NCBI GenBank assembly: GCA_944371605.1
Contig: CALVXU010000006.1
Span: 1 to 42,914 of the forward strand
Length of the DNA stretch: 42,914 bases
Direction: 5' to 3'
Source of the DNA: an uncultured Bacilli bacterium
GTDB lineage: Bacteria; Bacillota_I; Bacilli_A; RFN20; CAG-288
Part shown: positions 41,249 to 42,914 of the stretch, piece by piece
Layout: every line of letters begins with the position of its first letter
How positions within the stretch are numbered: position 1 is the stretch's first letter
Notes under the pieces: model-generated
What the model was told of the DNA's origin: nothing
Seen by the model: the letters and a program-made list of their open reading frames with translations, nothing else
Database searches by the model: none
Position numbers and translations under genes: made by a program

Positions 41249-42914
41249 TTAAAAATAATTACTTGGTGTTTCAATGTTTTGTTGTTTTGGTTTTTTCTTA
41301 AAGATAGTTCTTCTGATAGCAATATCTATCAGATAGACGATAACAGCTGCGAGAAGGAACCAAACCATCGTCGATTGATAAGAAGCATCGCTCAGCTGAC
41401 TATCGTTGATGTTTAAACGAATTTCATCTTCGGGTAATAGTGAACCGCCGCTTTGCGATGAGAGCTGATAGAGCAGAGTGTTGTTTTTAGTATCAAAGAA
41501 ATTGAATTCAGACGAGAAATCAAAACTGAAGATGATATCAGTGCTCTCAACCAATTCATATTCGTCAGTTTTAGAGTTTAATCTTGAGAAAGAGATAGTG
41601 GCTTCATAAAGCCCGATTTGAGGTGTTGCGATTTGGGTGTTGAAGTTTTCACCATCATAGACAAGGCTATAAGTTGAAGCGTTTTCGGTTCCATAAGGTT
41701 TGACTTCCATTTCTACTTTGGTTTCATCGGTGTCGACATGAGGAGTGACAGTGACATCAGTCGTTGATCCATTCGCAGTGAAGTTGACATCTAGAATCGA
41801 TTTGTTGAAGCGTTCAGGAAAACTTTGTGAGAGGATGTTTTTGAAAAAAGTCTGTCCGGCTGCAGAATTCCAGAATTTATTTGTCCAATCAGTGTCTAGA
41901 GAAGAGGTGAAAGAGGAAACTTTGCCCTGTCCGAAATCCCAATAAGCATATAGAGGGACAGCGATTACACTCAGCTGATTTTCGGAATTTGTATGAATGT
42001 ATTGGACAGATAAGACGGTGTTAGCTCCACTTTTCATACGGCAATAGTTATAGCCAGAGATATTTTCTAGATTGTTATATACGCCACCTTGTAAAGAGGC
42101 ATCATCCTTCATTTGATAGATGATTTCAGAATCCTTTTCGATGACAGTATCGATGATTTCCTGTTCGATAGTATCAACCATGATATCTTTAAGACCTAAA
42201 GCGGAATCAACATAGTGATACTGACCATTTCCTAATTTAGCCAATGTTTTTAGAAGTTCTTCGCCTCCTTTATCACCGATGTTGATGAAAGAGCAGGAAA
42301 TATTTGAAAAACTCATGGACGTGACGTAATCTTTAAGATCCTCTTCGTTATCTCCAGCGATACCATCTGAGAGAGTGATGATGTCCTTATATTCAGCGGT
42401 GACTCCTTCGATTTGTTTATAGGCTTCGTCTAATCCGTTCATCATGTTGGTGCCGCCATTGACAGTGATTTTATCGATTTTATCTTTGATATCTTGGCGA
42501 TTAGCTTCGTTACGTATCGTCGTCATAGTGACAGGAATGTTGACGTTAGTTTCGAAGGTGACGACAGCGATCGAATCATTGATATCAAGTTTATCAACGA
42601 CCTCCTTGGCTCCTTGAATAGCCATATCGATATTATTTCCGCCCATGGATCCAGATGAGTCGATGACTAAGACTAGAGCGCGTGAATCATCTGGTTGATA
42701 TTGGACAGGCAAAAGATCGTTATATTTCACTAGTGAAGGATCATTAGTATTGCCGACATGAGTCGAATCAAAGGTGAAGACCGATTTACCATAAACTGAA
42801 ACAGCAGTTGTCAAATTATCGATGAACTCATCATAGTGATCGAGTTCGACTACATCGATATTGGAAAGGATGATCTCATCATAGTTGATCAAATCCTCTA
42901 AAGCATAGGGGACT
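41249..42914 (-). CDS. VWA-domain membrane protein (5' end outside the window)
   Basis: At least 554 residues of an open frame that continues past the right edge; a TTG at 42892 is not needed as start. The visible N-terminal part (YDEIILSNIDVVELDHYDEFIDNL) resembles the GATase-like segment before VWA in bacterial membrane proteins of this type. ALVLVIDSSGSMGG, the GGTNMMNGL loop and TLSDGIAG give a full MIDAS. Then come beta-rich domains, and near the C-terminus one transmembrane helix (STMVWFLLAAVIVYLIDIAI) with a basic tail. Relatives are often near MoxR ATPases and DUF58 proteins; those would lie outside the window. Function unknown, perhaps cell-surface assembly. Confidence 0.85.
   Translation of the reverse strand, partial: VPYALEDLINYDEIILSNIDVVELDHYDEFIDNLTTAVSVYGKSVFTFDSTHVGNTNDPSLVKYNDLLPVQYQPDDSRALVLVIDSSGSMGGNNIDMAIQGAKEVVDKLDINDSIAVVTFETNVNIPVTMTTIRNEANRQDIKDKIDKITVNGGTNMMNGLDEAYKQIEGVTAEYKDIITLSDGIAGDNEEDLKDYVTSMSFSNISCSFINIGDKGGEELLKTLAKLGNGQYHYVDSALGLKDIMVDTIEQEIIDTVIEKDSEIIYQMKDDASLQGGVYNNLENISGYNYCRMKSGANTVLSVQYIHTNSENQLSVIAVPLYAYWDFGQGKVSSFTSSLDTDWTNKFWNSAAGQTFFKNILSQSFPERFNKSILDVNFTANGSTTDVTVTPHVDTDETKVEMEVKPYGTENASTYSLVYDGENFNTQIATPQIGLYEATISFSRLNSKTDEYELVESTDIIFSFDFSSEFNFFDTKNNTLLYQLSSQSGGSLLPEDEIRLNINDSQLSDASYQSTMVWFLLAAVIVYLIDIAIRRTIFKKKPKQQNIETPSNYF

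Noticed and set aside
1..42914. CRISPR array
   Set aside because: No set of regularly spaced direct repeats was seen; the repeats at 17270, 37973 and 7853 are only pairs.
1..42914. Mycoplasma-type code with TGA as Trp
   Set aside because: TGA ends rsmD, ylbF, the Fe-alcohol dehydrogenase and other genes at the expected family length, and Trp is encoded by TGG.
1..42914. Complete insertion sequence or transposase gene
   Set aside because: No transposase motifs were found; the only mobile-element coding trace is the integrase C-terminus at 38005.

Overview
The window is AT-rich chromosomal DNA of a low-GC Gram-positive bacterium, most likely a gut- or rumen-type member of the Bacilli (Erysipelotrichales / RF39-like lineages); a closer placement is not possible from sequence alone. 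Reasons: Firmicutes-type core genes (RNase J, Spx, YlbF family, RqcH, an ECF transporter module, the ylbF-rsmD-coaD order), AGGAGG-type ribosome binding sites, several TTG starts, Lipobox lipoproteins and no outer-membrane genes. TGA is used as a stop (for example at rsmD and ylbF), so this is not the Mycoplasma/Spiroplasma code.

Layout. 1-610: end of an unidentified frame, then ssrA (tmRNA) on the minus strand. 615-2932: a membrane protein and an iron alcohol dehydrogenase. 3145-4809: a lipoprotein with Ig-like domains ending in what I read as a barnase-family RNase domain. 5169-9799: an RNA-repair-type locus, with RtcB ligase and a Ro60-like TROVE/DUF2828-VWA protein on the minus strand, two tandem covarying hairpins in their leader, and a divergent WYL-domain regulator plus an MmcQ/YjbR-family protein on the plus strand. 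9927-13699: two surface lipoproteins, one lectin-like and one GH105-type pectin-fragment hydrolase. 13758-17197: membrane proteins and an undecaprenyl-phosphate sugar transferase. 17500-20440: a 47-aa gene with its own promoter and terminator, a DUF2130 coiled-coil protein, a small hydrophobic ORF and a frameshifted HTH remnant.

20442-36342 is mostly housekeeping: rqcH, tRNA-Thr, a membrane thioredoxin-like protein, ylbF-rsmD-coaD divergent from def, rnj-maf, nadK with a PTS-EIIB-like membrane protein, a CYTH protein, then a long minus-strand run of dCMP deaminase, a small membrane protein, ecfA1-ecfA2-ecfT, truA, pgsA and spx, followed by a C45-type amidase.

36339-42914: rmuC, tRNA-Val, tRNA-Ser, then a small accessory region that begins directly after tRNA-Ser with the amputated C-terminus of a tyrosine integrase and carries a GNAT acetyltransferase, a DUF3578(MrcB-N)-DUF3883 protein and a nucleotidyltransferase-like protein. 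It ends in an unusual nested inverted repeat before a VWA-domain membrane protein that runs off the window.

The best candidate for an undescribed system is 5169-9799, especially the paired hairpins at 7853-7960. They share an 11-base motif at the same offset from the stem and have compensatory changes in that stem, and they lie just upstream of a Ro-like/RtcB operon, where bacterial Ro proteins are known to use small Y RNAs.
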